Shown in pieces: positions 52,140 to 61,677 of a DNA stretch of 64,000 nt (its first letter is position 1; each line of letters starts with the position of its first letter). A program made the position numbers and the translations under genes. This stretch comes from Methanolacinia petrolearia DSM 11571 (lineage in GTDB: Archaea; Halobacteriota; Methanomicrobia; Methanomicrobiales; Methanomicrobiaceae): positions 1,488,001-1,552,000 of the forward strand of contig NC_014507.1 of the NCBI RefSeq assembly GCF_000147875.1, read 5' to 3'. A model generated the notes under the pieces. That model was not told where the DNA came from, made no database searches, and was given only the letters and a program-made list of their open reading frames with translations.

Positions 52140-52187
52140 GAGAAAAATAACAATAACATATTGCGGCCATCGGAGATTTCACCAGAT

Positions 52188-52754
52188 ATGAACGATGAAG
52201 CCGCCGTACAGGCAGGATGCCTGAATGAATTTGTTTTAAACCCCGTGGGAATCATAAAAAACGGGATTAAAACTCCGCCGCTTGTTGCCGGAGAACAGGG
52301 ACTGACCGTCAATGAATCATGCGAATCCGCGATTGAAAAGATGGCGAACTCCCCTGAAACCCTTTCCGAAATCATACTGAATGACGAACTGGAGGAACTT
52401 CTCGACGGAATAGACGACTATTCTCACCTGGTTATCGTCTACTGGGGGCATGAAATCGGAGATCAGGGAAGGAAGCTCAAAAGAATCCATCCTGCAGGTC
52501 AGGAGGATTACCCGCTTAAAGGAATATACTCCACTTTCAGCCCGGCAAGACCTAACCCTGTACTGGTTACGGTAGTAAAGCTAATCGAAAGAGACGGCCC
52601 CAGGCTGACGGTCCGGGGGCTGGATGCAATAGACAACAGCCCTGTCCTCGACATCAAACCGTATGTCGCTGAATTATTCTCTTTTAAAAACACTCAAATC
52701 CCCGGTTGGATTACAAAAATTCTCGAAGAATTCGTAGATGAAAGCAGGAAGTGA
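52188..52754 (+). CDS. TrmO/TsaA-like (UPF0066) protein
   Basis: A 188-residue protein of the TrmO/UPF0066 beta-barrel family, with LNPVGIIKNG at the N-terminus and the conserved YSHLVIVYWGH, GIYSTFSPARPNPVLVTVVKL and LDIKPYVAEL. Characterised members methylate the t6A nucleotide of tRNA using S-adenosylmethionine. Others, found next to metal or molybdopterin genes, have unknown substrates. Its setting in a metal-type ABC operon makes a non-tRNA substrate conceivable. I prefer the ATG at 52188 (GGAG 12 bases upstream) over a TTG at 52161. Its stop lies four bases before the FmdE start. Confidence 0.88.
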   Translation: MNDEAAVQAGCLNEFVLNPVGIIKNGIKTPPLVAGEQGLTVNESCESAIEKMANSPETLSEIILNDELEELLDGIDDYSHLVIVYWGHEIGDQGRKLKRIHPAGQEDYPLKGIYSTFSPARPNPVLVTVVKLIERDGPRLTVRGLDAIDNSPVLDIKPYVAELFSFKNTQIPGWITKILEEFVDESRK

Positions 52755-52758
52755 TCTT

Positions 52759-53592
52759 ATGACGGCTATTAAGGAAATGACAATGGGAGAAGAATTTTGT
52801 TCGGATTTTTTCAACGACGAAGATCTTGAAGACCTGAAACAAAATCCCCGCTCAAAGTTTATCGAAGCGATTCGGAATATGGATGCGGCGACATGCCTCG
52901 TCAAAACCGCCGAGATACACGGCCATTTCTGCCCGGGAAGCGCTCTCGGCGTGATGGCATCCCTTTATGGATTCTCCCTCCTCGGGGACGAAGCAATCAG
53001 TTCGGACGGGATAATGGAAGACCTGCTCGCGATCGCAGAAGTAAATGCATGCTTCGCAGACGGCATACAGGCAGTCTCGGGCTGTACGCTCGGAAACAAC
53101 TCTCTAATCTACCGTGATCTCGGTAAACATGCGGTAACCTTCGCAGTTCGCGGAAAAGAAGAAGGAATACGAATAAGAGTTCGCCCTGAATTCATGGACT
53201 ACATCATTAAAGAAGTCCCCGAATTCTACCCCCTGATGGAGAAGGTCATAATGAGACGCGAGGGCGGCCCTTCGGAACTTAAAAGATTCAGGCAAAAAGG
53301 CCGCGAAGCAGCTTTCGTAATAATAAAAAAACCGTTCGAAGATCTTTTCGAGGCGAAAACCGTGGTCCCCGACATCCCGGACTATGCACCGATTACAGGC
53401 AGTTTCGTCTGCCCCGAATGCGGAGAACAGGTCATGGCAACAAAGGTCTGGAAGACCGGCCTGCATAAAAGAAAATGCTTCGATTGTATCGGAAGATATT
53501 TTGAACTTGACGGAAGCGGAATCAGAAAAAAAGACCTCCGGCCGGAGAAGAAAGTCAAAAAACAGAATCACGGACCGGATAAATTCCTGTAG
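52759..53592 (+). CDS. FmdE family protein
   Basis: A 277-residue protein. The N-terminal FmdE domain has the diagnostic HGHFCPGSALGVMASLYGF (about 54-72) and later VNACFADGIQAVSGCTLGNN, whose Cys/His residues can hold a metal. The C-terminus bears a four-Cys zinc-ribbon-like motif (CPEC with CFDC about 25 residues later). FmdE was named for co-purification with formylmethanofuran dehydrogenase, but its function is not settled. Many homologues neighbour molybdate, tungstate or metal-chelate transporters, as here. The start at 52759 follows AGGAAGTGA. It is tightly linked to the TrmO-like and methyltransferase genes. Confidence 0.92.
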   Translation: MTAIKEMTMGEEFCSDFFNDEDLEDLKQNPRSKFIEAIRNMDAATCLVKTAEIHGHFCPGSALGVMASLYGFSLLGDEAISSDGIMEDLLAIAEVNACFADGIQAVSGCTLGNNSLIYRDLGKHAVTFAVRGKEEGIRIRVRPEFMDYIIKEVPEFYPLMEKVIMRREGGPSELKRFRQKGREAAFVIIKKPFEDLFEAKTVVPDIPDYAPITGSFVCPECGEQVMATKVWKTGLHKRKCFDCIGRYFELDGSGIRKKDLRPEKKVKKQNHGPDKFL

Positions 53593-53603
53593 GAGGGCTG
53601 TTT

Positions 53604-54221
53604 ATGGATTCTGCTAATAATCGCTCTCATAACTGCCGGACGGGTGAGAGAGATCACCACCGTGGAAGAGGCCCGACCAGCTTCTGGATGCAAGATCCCG
53701 AACTTATTTTTACGGAACTGGATTTAAAGCATGGAGACGTCTTTCTCGATCTCGGGTGCGGTACCGGCGACTACTCGATCTGTGCCGCCGAAGAGATCGG
53801 AGAATCGGGCATCGTTTATGCTGCGGACATAAACCGGAACCTGATAGACGACCTGCTCGAAAATTCAGGACAACTCGGGTTGAACAACATAAAAGGAGTC
53901 ATAAGCGATATCCACGAAACCCTGCCGTTTGAAGATTCTTCAATAGATGTATGCCTGATCTCGACGGTTCTTCACTCGGTAGATCTTGAAAACTGCGGGA
54001 AAGCTCTATTCACCGAAATCGCCAGGATATTAAAACCGCAGGGACGTCTGTTCGTGATCGAATGCAAAAAGGAAGAGACCGGTTTCGGTCCCCCGCTCCA
54101 GATGCGGCTCTCACCGGAAGCGATTAAATCTTATGCATCTTCCTGCGGCTTAAACTGGATCTCAATGACGGATCTCGGCTATAATTACATGATTCGATTC
54201 TCACCGGAAGAGGGGCCGTAA
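53604..54221 (+). CDS. Class I SAM-dependent methyltransferase
   Basis: A 205-residue methyltransferase of the UbiE/type 11 kind. The SAM motif FLDLGCGTGDYSICAA is near 48-63, followed by YAADINRN, LPFEDSSIDVCLISTVLHSV and ILKPQGRLFVIECKK. The N-terminal 30 residues are His/Arg/Asn-rich (DHHRGRGPTSFW), a feature seen in transporter-linked members. The substrate is unknown. Its stop and the next start share a base (TAATG), so it is coupled to the binding-protein gene. The first importer cluster also contains a methyltransferase. Confidence 0.9.
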   Translation: MDSANNRSHNCRTGERDHHRGRGPTSFWMQDPELIFTELDLKHGDVFLDLGCGTGDYSICAAEEIGESGIVYAADINRNLIDDLLENSGQLGLNNIKGVISDIHETLPFEDSSIDVCLISTVLHSVDLENCGKALFTEIARILKPQGRLFVIECKKEETGFGPPLQMRLSPEAIKSYASSCGLNWISMTDLGYNYMIRFSPEEGP

Positions 54222-55447
54222 TGAAGCAGGCGATGTTCTTAATCCTCGTAATCCTCCTGATCTTTGCAGCCGTTCCGGGTTGCACGCAGACCGGCGGAAC
54301 CGGGGATATCCAACAGGTTTCCGATGATGACTACAGGATTGTCACCGACAGCAGGGGAGTCGAAGTAAAACTACCCGTCGATATCGAAAGGGTTGCAACG
54401 GTATCCGACGGTCTCATCGAAGAAGTGATGTACATTCTCGGAGTCGACGACAGGATCGTCGCCATCGGATCGGAAGGCCTTCTTTCATCCGCAAAATCCG
54501 GGTATTCATATCCACTTGACGACGGGACGAATGTAACCGCTGCCGGAGGGAACAATGTCGCAACAGTTCTTTCACCGGGGCTGGACGACCTTCCCCTCTT
54601 CGTCGATTACGGCGTTGCCATGAACTACGAAACTCTCGCGGCTGCCGATCCCGATGTAGTCATCCTTCGTCTCGGCAGTTCCGCATTCCTTTCATGCGAG
54701 GATGAGAATGCAGAGAAGAGCATCGAAAAGATTGAGTCGCTCGGAATACCGGTAGTCGTCCTCTACAGCCCCAACTGCTATGAAGATTCAGATCCTACAG
54801 CGATATCCGACGAGATCGAAATAATCGGCCGGGTCTTCGGGAAAGAAGACGAAGCAGAAGATATTGCAGCAATCCTTGAATCGATGAAGAACGACATACA
54901 GGAAAGAACCGCATCCGTCGGCGAAGACGAGAAAAAAGACGTCCTCGTACTCGGCCTCTCATCCTCGTACAGGACGGAGACCGCGGCAGGAATCGCATGG
55001 GGACTGAAAACGACCGAGTCCTACATGATTGAAAACCTGATAAATGCAAGGAATGCATTCCGCTCCGATGCAGGGAGTTTCCAGGTTATCAACACGGAAC
55101 AGATCCTTTCCATGGACCCCGACGTAATAATTCTCGGGACCGCATCAGGATATCACCCGCCGGGAGAACTCTATAATGCGACCTATTACAAGAACCTCCG
55201 TGAATTGCGGGCCGTTAAAGATCATAACGTTTCATCGCTCCCATACGCACCAAGGAACGCCGCAAAAAGACTGGAGTATCCCATCGACCTGATGGTGACG
55301 GCAAAAGCGGTGTATCCCGAACTCTTCGAAGATATCGATCTCAACGAATGGATTCTTTCATTCTACCAGGATGTCTACGGGGTCGATTCCGGTAAAGCGG
55401 CCGAACTGCGTTCCGCACAGCTTATGGACTGGTGTATCGGTGAGTAA
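54221..55447 (+). CDS. FecB/BtuF-type ABC substrate-binding lipoprotein
   Basis: A 408-residue lipoprotein (lipobox AAVPGC, Cys21) with a chelate-binding fold: IVTDSRGVEVKLPVDIERVA, YETLAAADPDVVILRLG and LSMDPDVIILGTASG. It is only distantly similar to the two binding proteins at 40.9 and 43.2 kb and is longer, so the ligand probably differs. Its FmdE and TrmO neighbours hint at a molybdenum-, tungsten- or other metal-related ligand, but this is not shown by sequence. Confidence 0.9.
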   Translation: MKQAMFLILVILLIFAAVPGCTQTGGTGDIQQVSDDDYRIVTDSRGVEVKLPVDIERVATVSDGLIEEVMYILGVDDRIVAIGSEGLLSSAKSGYSYPLDDGTNVTAAGGNNVATVLSPGLDDLPLFVDYGVAMNYETLAAADPDVVILRLGSSAFLSCEDENAEKSIEKIESLGIPVVVLYSPNCYEDSDPTAISDEIEIIGRVFGKEDEAEDIAAILESMKNDIQERTASVGEDEKKDVLVLGLSSSYRTETAAGIAWGLKTTESYMIENLINARNAFRSDAGSFQVINTEQILSMDPDVIILGTASGYHPPGELYNATYYKNLRELRAVKDHNVSSLPYAPRNAAKRLEYPIDLMVTAKAVYPELFEDIDLNEWILSFYQDVYGVDSGKAAELRSAQLMDWCIGE

Positions 55448-55509
55448 CGACTCTACATCCGCAGGCCGTTCGCAGAGATGAAACAGGTTGCACGGGGAAA
55501 TTAACAGAA

Positions 55510-56589
55510 ATGACCGAAACCACGGAGTTCAGGCAGCATATAACAGACCTGGGATATGATATAAAGAACGGGTTTGTCGAAGGGAGAAAGATAGCGGTTT
55601 TACTTGTTATCTTCTTCATTTTAATTATATCCGCATCGGTTGCCGTAATTCTCGGTACCTACGACATAACGATTCCGGAAGTCGCCCGGACCATCTTAAC
55701 GCACCTCACCTTCGGGAACGTCGAAGAAATCCCGAAAACACAGGACACGATTATATGGGATATCAGGCTTCCGAGAGTTCTTCTTGCTATATTCGTTGGC
55801 GGAGCTCTCGCAATCTCGGGCGCAGTCTTCCAGGGTGTGTTCAGGAATCCGCTCGTCGAGCCGTATATCCTGGGTGTTTCGTCAGGTGCTGCATTCGGTG
55901 CGGCTCTCGCGATCGTTTTCCCTGCAATATTTTTCTCGGTTCAGCTCTCCGCATTTGCATTCGGATCTATGGCAGTCGGCATGGCATACCTGCTCTCGCG
56001 TGTAAGAGGTGAAACCCCGGTCGTAACGCTTGTGCTTGCGGGAATTATAATCGGGTCCATCTTTTCCGCACTGGTATCCCTGCTGAAGTACATCTCGGAC
56101 GATTCGGCACTGAGAGAGATCGTCTTCTGGCTCATGGGCGGATTTTATTATGCGTCATGGAGCGACGTATCGCTACTCGCTCCGGCCGTCGTCATATGCC
56201 TTATTATAATCTGGATACTGGGCTGGAAACTGAATATCCTGTCAATGGGAGACGAAGAGGCAATTACTCTCGGGATAAACCCGGAAAAATACAAACTCAT
56301 ATTAATCGCACTTGCGACGGCAATTACCGCATTTGCAGTATCTTTCGTAGGAATTATTGCATGGGTGGGGCTCATGATGCCTCATGCATCGAGGCTGATC
56401 CTCGGCCCTGACAACAGGTTCGTGATCCCCGCCGCATTCATGATGGGCGGATTCTACCTGATAGTCTGCGATACACTTGCAAGAACTCTTACAAGTGCCG
56501 AGGTCCCCGTGGGAATCATCGCTTCGATCCTCGGGGCCCCGTACCTGTGCTATCTCCTTAGAAACAAAGGAAAAGAGATATTCGGGTGA
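55510..56589 (+). CDS. FecCD-type ABC permease
   Basis: A 359-residue membrane permease with about ten hydrophobic segments. Hallmarks are IRLPRVLLAIFVGGALAISGAV, NPLVEPYILGVSSGAAFGAAL, LMGGFYYASWSDV and VSFVGIIAWVGLMMPHASR. It follows the binding-protein gene by 62 bases and precedes the ATPase by four. It belongs to the same class as the permease at 44451 but is clearly separate in sequence. Confidence 0.93.
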   Translation: MTETTEFRQHITDLGYDIKNGFVEGRKIAVLLVIFFILIISASVAVILGTYDITIPEVARTILTHLTFGNVEEIPKTQDTIIWDIRLPRVLLAIFVGGALAISGAVFQGVFRNPLVEPYILGVSSGAAFGAALAIVFPAIFFSVQLSAFAFGSMAVGMAYLLSRVRGETPVVTLVLAGIIIGSIFSALVSLLKYISDDSALREIVFWLMGGFYYASWSDVSLLAPAVVICLIIIWILGWKLNILSMGDEEAITLGINPEKYKLILIALATAITAFAVSFVGIIAWVGLMMPHASRLILGPDNRFVIPAAFMMGGFYLIVCDTLARTLTSAEVPVGIIASILGAPYLCYLLRNKGKEIFG

Positions 56590-56593
56590 ATTC

Positions 56594-57400
56594 ATGATCG
56601 ACGCAGACGATATTCGATTCTCGTACGGCAACCACCCTGTTCTCTCCGGCGTCTCTTTTCACGTGGACGAAGGAGAACTCTGCGGACTCTTCGGGCCCAA
56701 CGGTGCAGGCAAGACGACACTTTTCAGGTGCTGCCTGGGATTTCTGGAATTGCAGGGAGGAAGGATCTCCATCAACGGTGAACCGACCACCGGCAAAAGA
56801 ATTGAAGACCTGGCAAAGATCGTATCCTATGTCCCGCAGGAGCATAAACCGCCGTTCCCGTATCTTGTAAAGGAGATCGTTCTCATGGGCAGGACTCCCC
56901 ACATGGGAGGAATATTCGGCTTGAAACGAAGAGACAAGGAGATCGCAATGGACAATCTTGATATCCTGGGGATCCCGGATCTCTCCGATCGGCCCTACAA
57001 TCAGCTCTCGGGCGGCCAGCGCCAGATGGTCCTGATGGCACGGGCGCTTGCACAGGATACTCCGGTACTATTTCTCGACGAACCGACAAGCTCTCTTGAT
57101 TTTCAGAACCAGATGAAGATCTGGAGACTGATGCGTGAGATCGCAGAGGACGGAAAGACAATCATCGCATGCAGCCACGACCCGAACCATGTATCCTGGT
57201 TCTGCGACAGGGTGGTGGTAATAGGAAACGGCGGAGTTGTTGCGAACGGTGCACCTTCGGACGTTATCTGCGAGGATGTCCTGTCAAAGATCTACGGGAA
57301 CAGCTGTTCGGTTAGCACTGTCGACAATATCAGGATTGTGATACCCGGCGATCTCCTGCGGAAAAATGAAACTGCTAAAAAATTATCGCGTTTTGGTTAG
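56594..57400 (+). CDS. FecE/BtuD-type ABC ATPase
   Basis: A 268-residue ATPase with Walker A GPNGAGKT (34-41), Q-loop VPQEHKPPF, signature LSGGQRQMV, Walker B VLFLDEPTSSLD and switch ACSHDPNHV. The start at 56594 (ATG four bases after the permease stop) fits the family. In-frame codons further upstream lie inside the permease. It is the last gene of the padR operon and converges with carB, with a 24-base gap. Confidence 0.95.
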   Translation: MIDADDIRFSYGNHPVLSGVSFHVDEGELCGLFGPNGAGKTTLFRCCLGFLELQGGRISINGEPTTGKRIEDLAKIVSYVPQEHKPPFPYLVKEIVLMGRTPHMGGIFGLKRRDKEIAMDNLDILGIPDLSDRPYNQLSGGQRQMVLMARALAQDTPVLFLDEPTSSLDFQNQMKIWRLMREIAEDGKTIIACSHDPNHVSWFCDRVVVIGNGGVVANGAPSDVICEDVLSKIYGNSCSVSTVDNIRIVIPGDLLRKNETAKKLSRFG

Positions 57401-57424
57401 ACTGAAATCAGATTAATAAAAAAA

Positions 57425-60400
57425 TTAATTTTCATGATAATGCGAAAGCGGCTCGATCGTGATATCGCCCTTCTTCATCGACTCAATCGCCATCGCCGCC
57501 GCCTTTGCAGCCTGGATTGTCGTGATGTACGGGGTATTGTAGTCGAGTGCCGCCCTCATTATCTGCATGTGATCCTGCCGCGAGTATTTGCCCGACGGGG
57601 TGTTGATGATCAGGTTGATCTCGCCTCTCCTCATGAAGTCTATGACATTGGGAGAGCCTTCCTGGACCTTTCTTACAAGATCGGCCTCGATTCCGTTCTC
57701 ACGAAGGGTCTCGACAGTCCCTTTCGTCCCGACGATCGATAAGCCGAGAGAGCAGAGCTTCTTCGCTATCGGAACGAAGTCCTGCTTGAACTCGCTTCCG
57801 GCCGAGATGAATACCTTCCCTTCAAGCGGAAGCTGGTTTTCAGCTGAGATGCAGGCCTTGTAATACGCCCGCCCGAAGTCGTAATCGATTCCCATTACCT
57901 CGCCGGTACTCTTCATCTCAGGACTCAGGGTGATGTCGACGCCCGGAAGCTTGTTGAACGGAAGCAGGACTTCCTTTACGGATACATGCGAGAGCTTCTT
58001 CTCTGTGATCCCGTAGGTCTTCAGCTTCCCGTCCGTCATCACCCTCGCAGCGATCTTTGCAAGCGGAATCCCGGTCGCCTTCGAGACGAACGGAACAGTG
58101 CGGCTTGCACGCGGGTTTGCCTCTAGGACATATACGACCTCGTCCTTCACCGCATACTGTATATTGATCAGGCCCACGACGCCGATACCGAGCGCAAGCT
58201 TCCTCGTGTAGTCCTTCACCGTCGCAATGACATTCTTCGACAGCGACTGGGACGGAATAACGCATGCCGAATCGCCGCTGTGAACACCGGCCTCCTCGAT
58301 ATGCTCCATTATTCCGCCGATGAGGACATCCTCGCCGTCGCATACCGCATCGACATCGATCTCGATCGCGTTCTGTAGGAACGAGTCGAGCAGTACCGGG
58401 TGCTTCCGGCTGACCTTCACGGCCTCCTTGATATAATTCCTGAGCTCGATGTCGTCGTGGACAAGCTCCATCGCCCTTCCGCCGAGGACATACGACGGCC
58501 TTACGAGAAGCGGGTAGCCGATCTTCTTTGCGACCTGCATGGCCTCGGTCTCCGAATGTGCCGATCCGTTCGCAGGAGAAGGTATATCCAGCCTTTCAAG
58601 GAGTCTGCTGAACTGGTCCCGATCCTCCGCAAGATCCATAGCTGCAGGCGATGTCCCGAGAATCTTCGTCTTCAGCCCGTACTCTTTGATCTTCTCCTCG
58701 ATGGAGGTAGCAAGGTTTACGGAGTTCTGGCCGCCGAACTGGACCATGACACCGTAATAGTCGTCCTTCCTGAGAATGTTCATGACATCCTCGAGCTTCA
58801 TCGGCTCGAAGAAGAGACGGTCGGAGGTGTCGAAGTCTGTGGAGACGGTCTCCGGATTATTGTTGACTATATGAACCTCGATTCCTTCTTCACGGAGCGC
58901 CATTACCGCGTGAACGGTACAGTAATCGAACTCGATTCCCTGTCCGATCCTGATCGGGCCCGAACCGAGTATCAGGATCTTCTGCTTTCCGTCCCTGTCG
59001 ATCTCGCAGCCTTCGTCCCTTGTCGAGTAGAAGTACGGGGTCTTTGCAGGGAACTCTGCGGCACAGGTATCGACCAGTTTGTAAACCGGCAGCCCTGCGA
59101 TCGCTTCGATCTCCTTCTCCGGCTTTCCGGTCAGCTCGCCGATCTCGGTCACAGAAAATCCGTAGTGAACCGCGTTGCGGATGTCGTCTTCTGATACGCT
59201 TCCGCTCTTGAGCTTCTTCTCGATCTCCACGAGGTTTTCGATCTTCTGGAGGAAGAATACGTCGATAAACGTAAGGGCCGATACCTCCTCCACAGTGAAA
59301 CCCTGCCTGAATGCGTCGAAGAGGCAGCCAAACCTCTCGTCGGTCGGGTTCTGGAGAAGCATCCGGATCTCGTCCTTGTCGGTATGCGAATTGATATCCG
59401 TATCCAGCGAACGCATCGCCTTCATGAACGCCTCTTCGAGCGTCCTCCCGATTGACATTACCTCGCCAGTGCTCTTCATAGCGGTAGTAAGCGTCCGGTC
59501 GGCATTCTTGAACTTGTCGAAAGGCCACCTCGGGATCTTCACGACCACGTAATCGATAGACGGTTCGAACGATGCCGGGGTGCAGCCCGTGACAGAGTTC
59601 ATGATCTCGTCGAGCCTGAGACCGATCGCGATCTTCGCCGCAACCCTTGCGATCGGGTAGCCGGTCGCCTTCGATGCGAGGGCTGAAGACCTCGATACAC
59701 GCGGGTTGACCTCGATGATCCTGTAGTCCCCGTCCTTGAACGCCATCTGGATGTTGCATCCGCCCTGGACGTCGAGTGCACGGATGATCTTTATCGCGGC
59801 CGTCCTCAGGAGATGGAACTCCTCGTCGGTAAGGGTCAGGATCGGGGCGACGACGACGCTCTCCCCGGTGTGTATGCCCATCGCGTCTACGTTCTCCATA
59901 CCGCAGACAATCAGGCAGGTATCGAACGAGTCCCTCATGACCTCGTACTCGATCTCCTTCCATCCCATGACGCTCTCTTCGATAAGAACCTGGTGAATAC
60001 GCGAGCGCTGGAGGCCGATCTCGACGATCTTCCTCAGCTCCTCGGGAGTATGTGCGACACCACCGCCGGCACCGCCGAGAGTATACGCAGGACGGATGAT
60101 CGCCGGAAGGCCGACGATCTCGAGCGCATTGTCGAGCTGGTCCATCGACCTGAGGATCATGCTCCTCGGTATCGGCTCGCCGATATCGTTCATGAGATCG
60201 CGGAACTTCTCCCTGTCCTCGCCCTTATAGATCGCTTCGAGTGGGGTTCCGAGGATCTCGACATCCTCCAGTGCACCCATCTCCGCGAGTTCGGCGGTAA
60301 GGTTCAGGCCGGTCTGGCCGCCCATTCCGCTTAAAATTCCGTCCGGCTTCTCCTTCTCGATGATCTTCGCGATTATCCCTGCCTTCAGCGGCTCGACGTA

Positions 60401-60592
60401 CACAACGTCAGCCGTATCGGGATCGGTCTGTATGGTTGCAGGATTGGAGTTGACGAGGACGACCTCTACGCCCTCCTCCCTCAATGCCCTGCATGCCTGC
60501 GAACCGGAGAAGTCGAACTCGGCCGCCTGGCCGATCTGGATCGGGCCGGAGCCGATCAGTATTACCTTTTTGATATCTTCACGCCGCGGCAT
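57425..60592 (-). CDS. carB: Carbamoyl-phosphate synthase large subunit
   Basis: A 1055-residue subunit that makes carbamoyl phosphate from bicarbonate, ammonia and two ATP for arginine and pyrimidine synthesis. It has two homologous ATP-grasp halves, the first beginning ILIGSGPIQIGQAAEFDFSG and the second ILGSGPIRIGQGIEFDYC. Each has its ATP-binding loop (AYTLGGAGGGV and SYVLGGRAMELV), and a C-terminal MGS-like allosteric domain follows. Length is normal. Its start overlaps the carA stop by one base. Confidence 0.98.
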   Translation of the reverse strand: MPRREDIKKVILIGSGPIQIGQAAEFDFSGSQACRALREEGVEVVLVNSNPATIQTDPDTADVVYVEPLKAGIIAKIIEKEKPDGILSGMGGQTGLNLTAELAEMGALEDVEILGTPLEAIYKGEDREKFRDLMNDIGEPIPRSMILRSMDQLDNALEIVGLPAIIRPAYTLGGAGGGVAHTPEELRKIVEIGLQRSRIHQVLIEESVMGWKEIEYEVMRDSFDTCLIVCGMENVDAMGIHTGESVVVAPILTLTDEEFHLLRTAAIKIIRALDVQGGCNIQMAFKDGDYRIIEVNPRVSRSSALASKATGYPIARVAAKIAIGLRLDEIMNSVTGCTPASFEPSIDYVVVKIPRWPFDKFKNADRTLTTAMKSTGEVMSIGRTLEEAFMKAMRSLDTDINSHTDKDEIRMLLQNPTDERFGCLFDAFRQGFTVEEVSALTFIDVFFLQKIENLVEIEKKLKSGSVSEDDIRNAVHYGFSVTEIGELTGKPEKEIEAIAGLPVYKLVDTCAAEFPAKTPYFYSTRDEGCEIDRDGKQKILILGSGPIRIGQGIEFDYCTVHAVMALREEGIEVHIVNNNPETVSTDFDTSDRLFFEPMKLEDVMNILRKDDYYGVMVQFGGQNSVNLATSIEEKIKEYGLKTKILGTSPAAMDLAEDRDQFSRLLERLDIPSPANGSAHSETEAMQVAKKIGYPLLVRPSYVLGGRAMELVHDDIELRNYIKEAVKVSRKHPVLLDSFLQNAIEIDVDAVCDGEDVLIGGIMEHIEEAGVHSGDSACVIPSQSLSKNVIATVKDYTRKLALGIGVVGLINIQYAVKDEVVYVLEANPRASRTVPFVSKATGIPLAKIAARVMTDGKLKTYGITEKKLSHVSVKEVLLPFNKLPGVDITLSPEMKSTGEVMGIDYDFGRAYYKACISAENQLPLEGKVFISAGSEFKQDFVPIAKKLCSLGLSIVGTKGTVETLRENGIEADLVRKVQEGSPNVIDFMRRGEINLIINTPSGKYSRQDHMQIMRAALDYNTPYITTIQAAKAAAMAIESMKKGDITIEPLSHYHEN

Positions 60593-61656
60593 TATTTGAT
60601 CCTCCCGTACATCATATCGAATATCGGTGCTTCGGTGTCCCTCGGCCCTCCGAACGCTTCGGGGTGGAACTGGACGCAGTATACGTCAAGGTCCGGCACA
60701 CAGAATCCCTCGAGGGTTCCGTCGTTAACATTCTCGAAGTAGAGTTCGCACTCACCGGGGAGACTGTCCTGATCGACGGCGAACCCGTGATTCTGGGTCG
60801 TTATGAATATCCTGCCGTCCGATCTCCGGACCGGCTGGTTGGAGCCCCTGTGCCCGAACTTCATCTTGTATGTCTTCGCACCGAACGCGAGTCCGAGAAC
60901 CTGGTTGCCCATGCAGATCCCGAAGACGGGTTTTTTCCCGATGAAGTATTTGGCGCATTCGATCGCGTCTGTCGCAAGTTCCGGGTCGCCCGGACCGTTC
61001 GTGATGAATATCGCATCGGGATCGCACGCTTCGATATCAGAGGGTTTTGAATTGTAAGGAAAGATATAGAGATCGGCGCCGCGGCGCAAAAGAGAGATTG
61101 CAATGTTTTTCTTTATTCCCAGATCGATTACCGCTATCTTCTTCCCTTTGCCTGGAATATGATAGGGCTCTTTACAGGAGACCGAACTTAGAAGATCGAT
61201 CTCCGATATAGGTTTCAGCTTTTTCGCGAGATCGACGGCATACTCACCGTTGTCGTCGCCAACGACAAGGGCCGAGCGTAATGTGCCGTCCACACGGGTT
61301 TTTATGGTAAGCTGCCTCGTGTCGATCCCCTCTATGCCGAGAAGACCGTTCTCCTCGAAGAACTGGCCGAGAGGCGTATTCGCGGTCGGCCTTTTGCAGA
61401 GTTCGTGGACGACGCATCCCATCGCGTTGACCTTCGGACTCTGGAAATTGTGGAAATCGACACCGTAATTTCCGATCAGGGGATAGGTGAACATCAGGAT
61501 CTGGCCTGCATAGCTCGGATCGGTCAGCGCTTCCATATACCCGCTCATTTGCGTGGTAAAGACGAGTTCGCCGCCGCAGGAGCCCTCGGCACCAAAACCC
61601 CTGCCCGTAACGAATTCCCCGTTTTCAAAACCCAGAACAGCTTTTAACTCCTTCAT
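60592..61656 (-). CDS. carA: Carbamoyl-phosphate synthase small subunit
   Basis: A 354-residue glutaminase subunit that supplies ammonia to CarB. The N-terminal CarA domain (AVLGFENGEFVTGRGFGAEG, MSGYMEALTDPSYAGQ) precedes a class I glutamine amidotransferase domain with nucleophile Cys in GICMGNQVLGLAFG and catalytic His in YCVQFHPEAFGGP. I start at the ATG at 61656 (MKELKAVLG), which fits homologues. An ATG seven codons upstream (61677) is possible. A TATA-like TTATAATTAA lies about 65 bases upstream on the minus strand. Confidence 0.97.
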   Translation of the reverse strand: MKELKAVLGFENGEFVTGRGFGAEGSCGGELVFTTQMSGYMEALTDPSYAGQILMFTYPLIGNYGVDFHNFQSPKVNAMGCVVHELCKRPTANTPLGQFFEENGLLGIEGIDTRQLTIKTRVDGTLRSALVVGDDNGEYAVDLAKKLKPISEIDLLSSVSCKEPYHIPGKGKKIAVIDLGIKKNIAISLLRRGADLYIFPYNSKPSDIEACDPDAIFITNGPGDPELATDAIECAKYFIGKKPVFGICMGNQVLGLAFGAKTYKMKFGHRGSNQPVRRSDGRIFITTQNHGFAVDQDSLPGECELYFENVNDGTLEGFCVPDLDVYCVQFHPEAFGGPRDTEAPIFDMMYGRIK

Positions 61657-61677
61657 TTTATTGCAATCATTTCCCAA

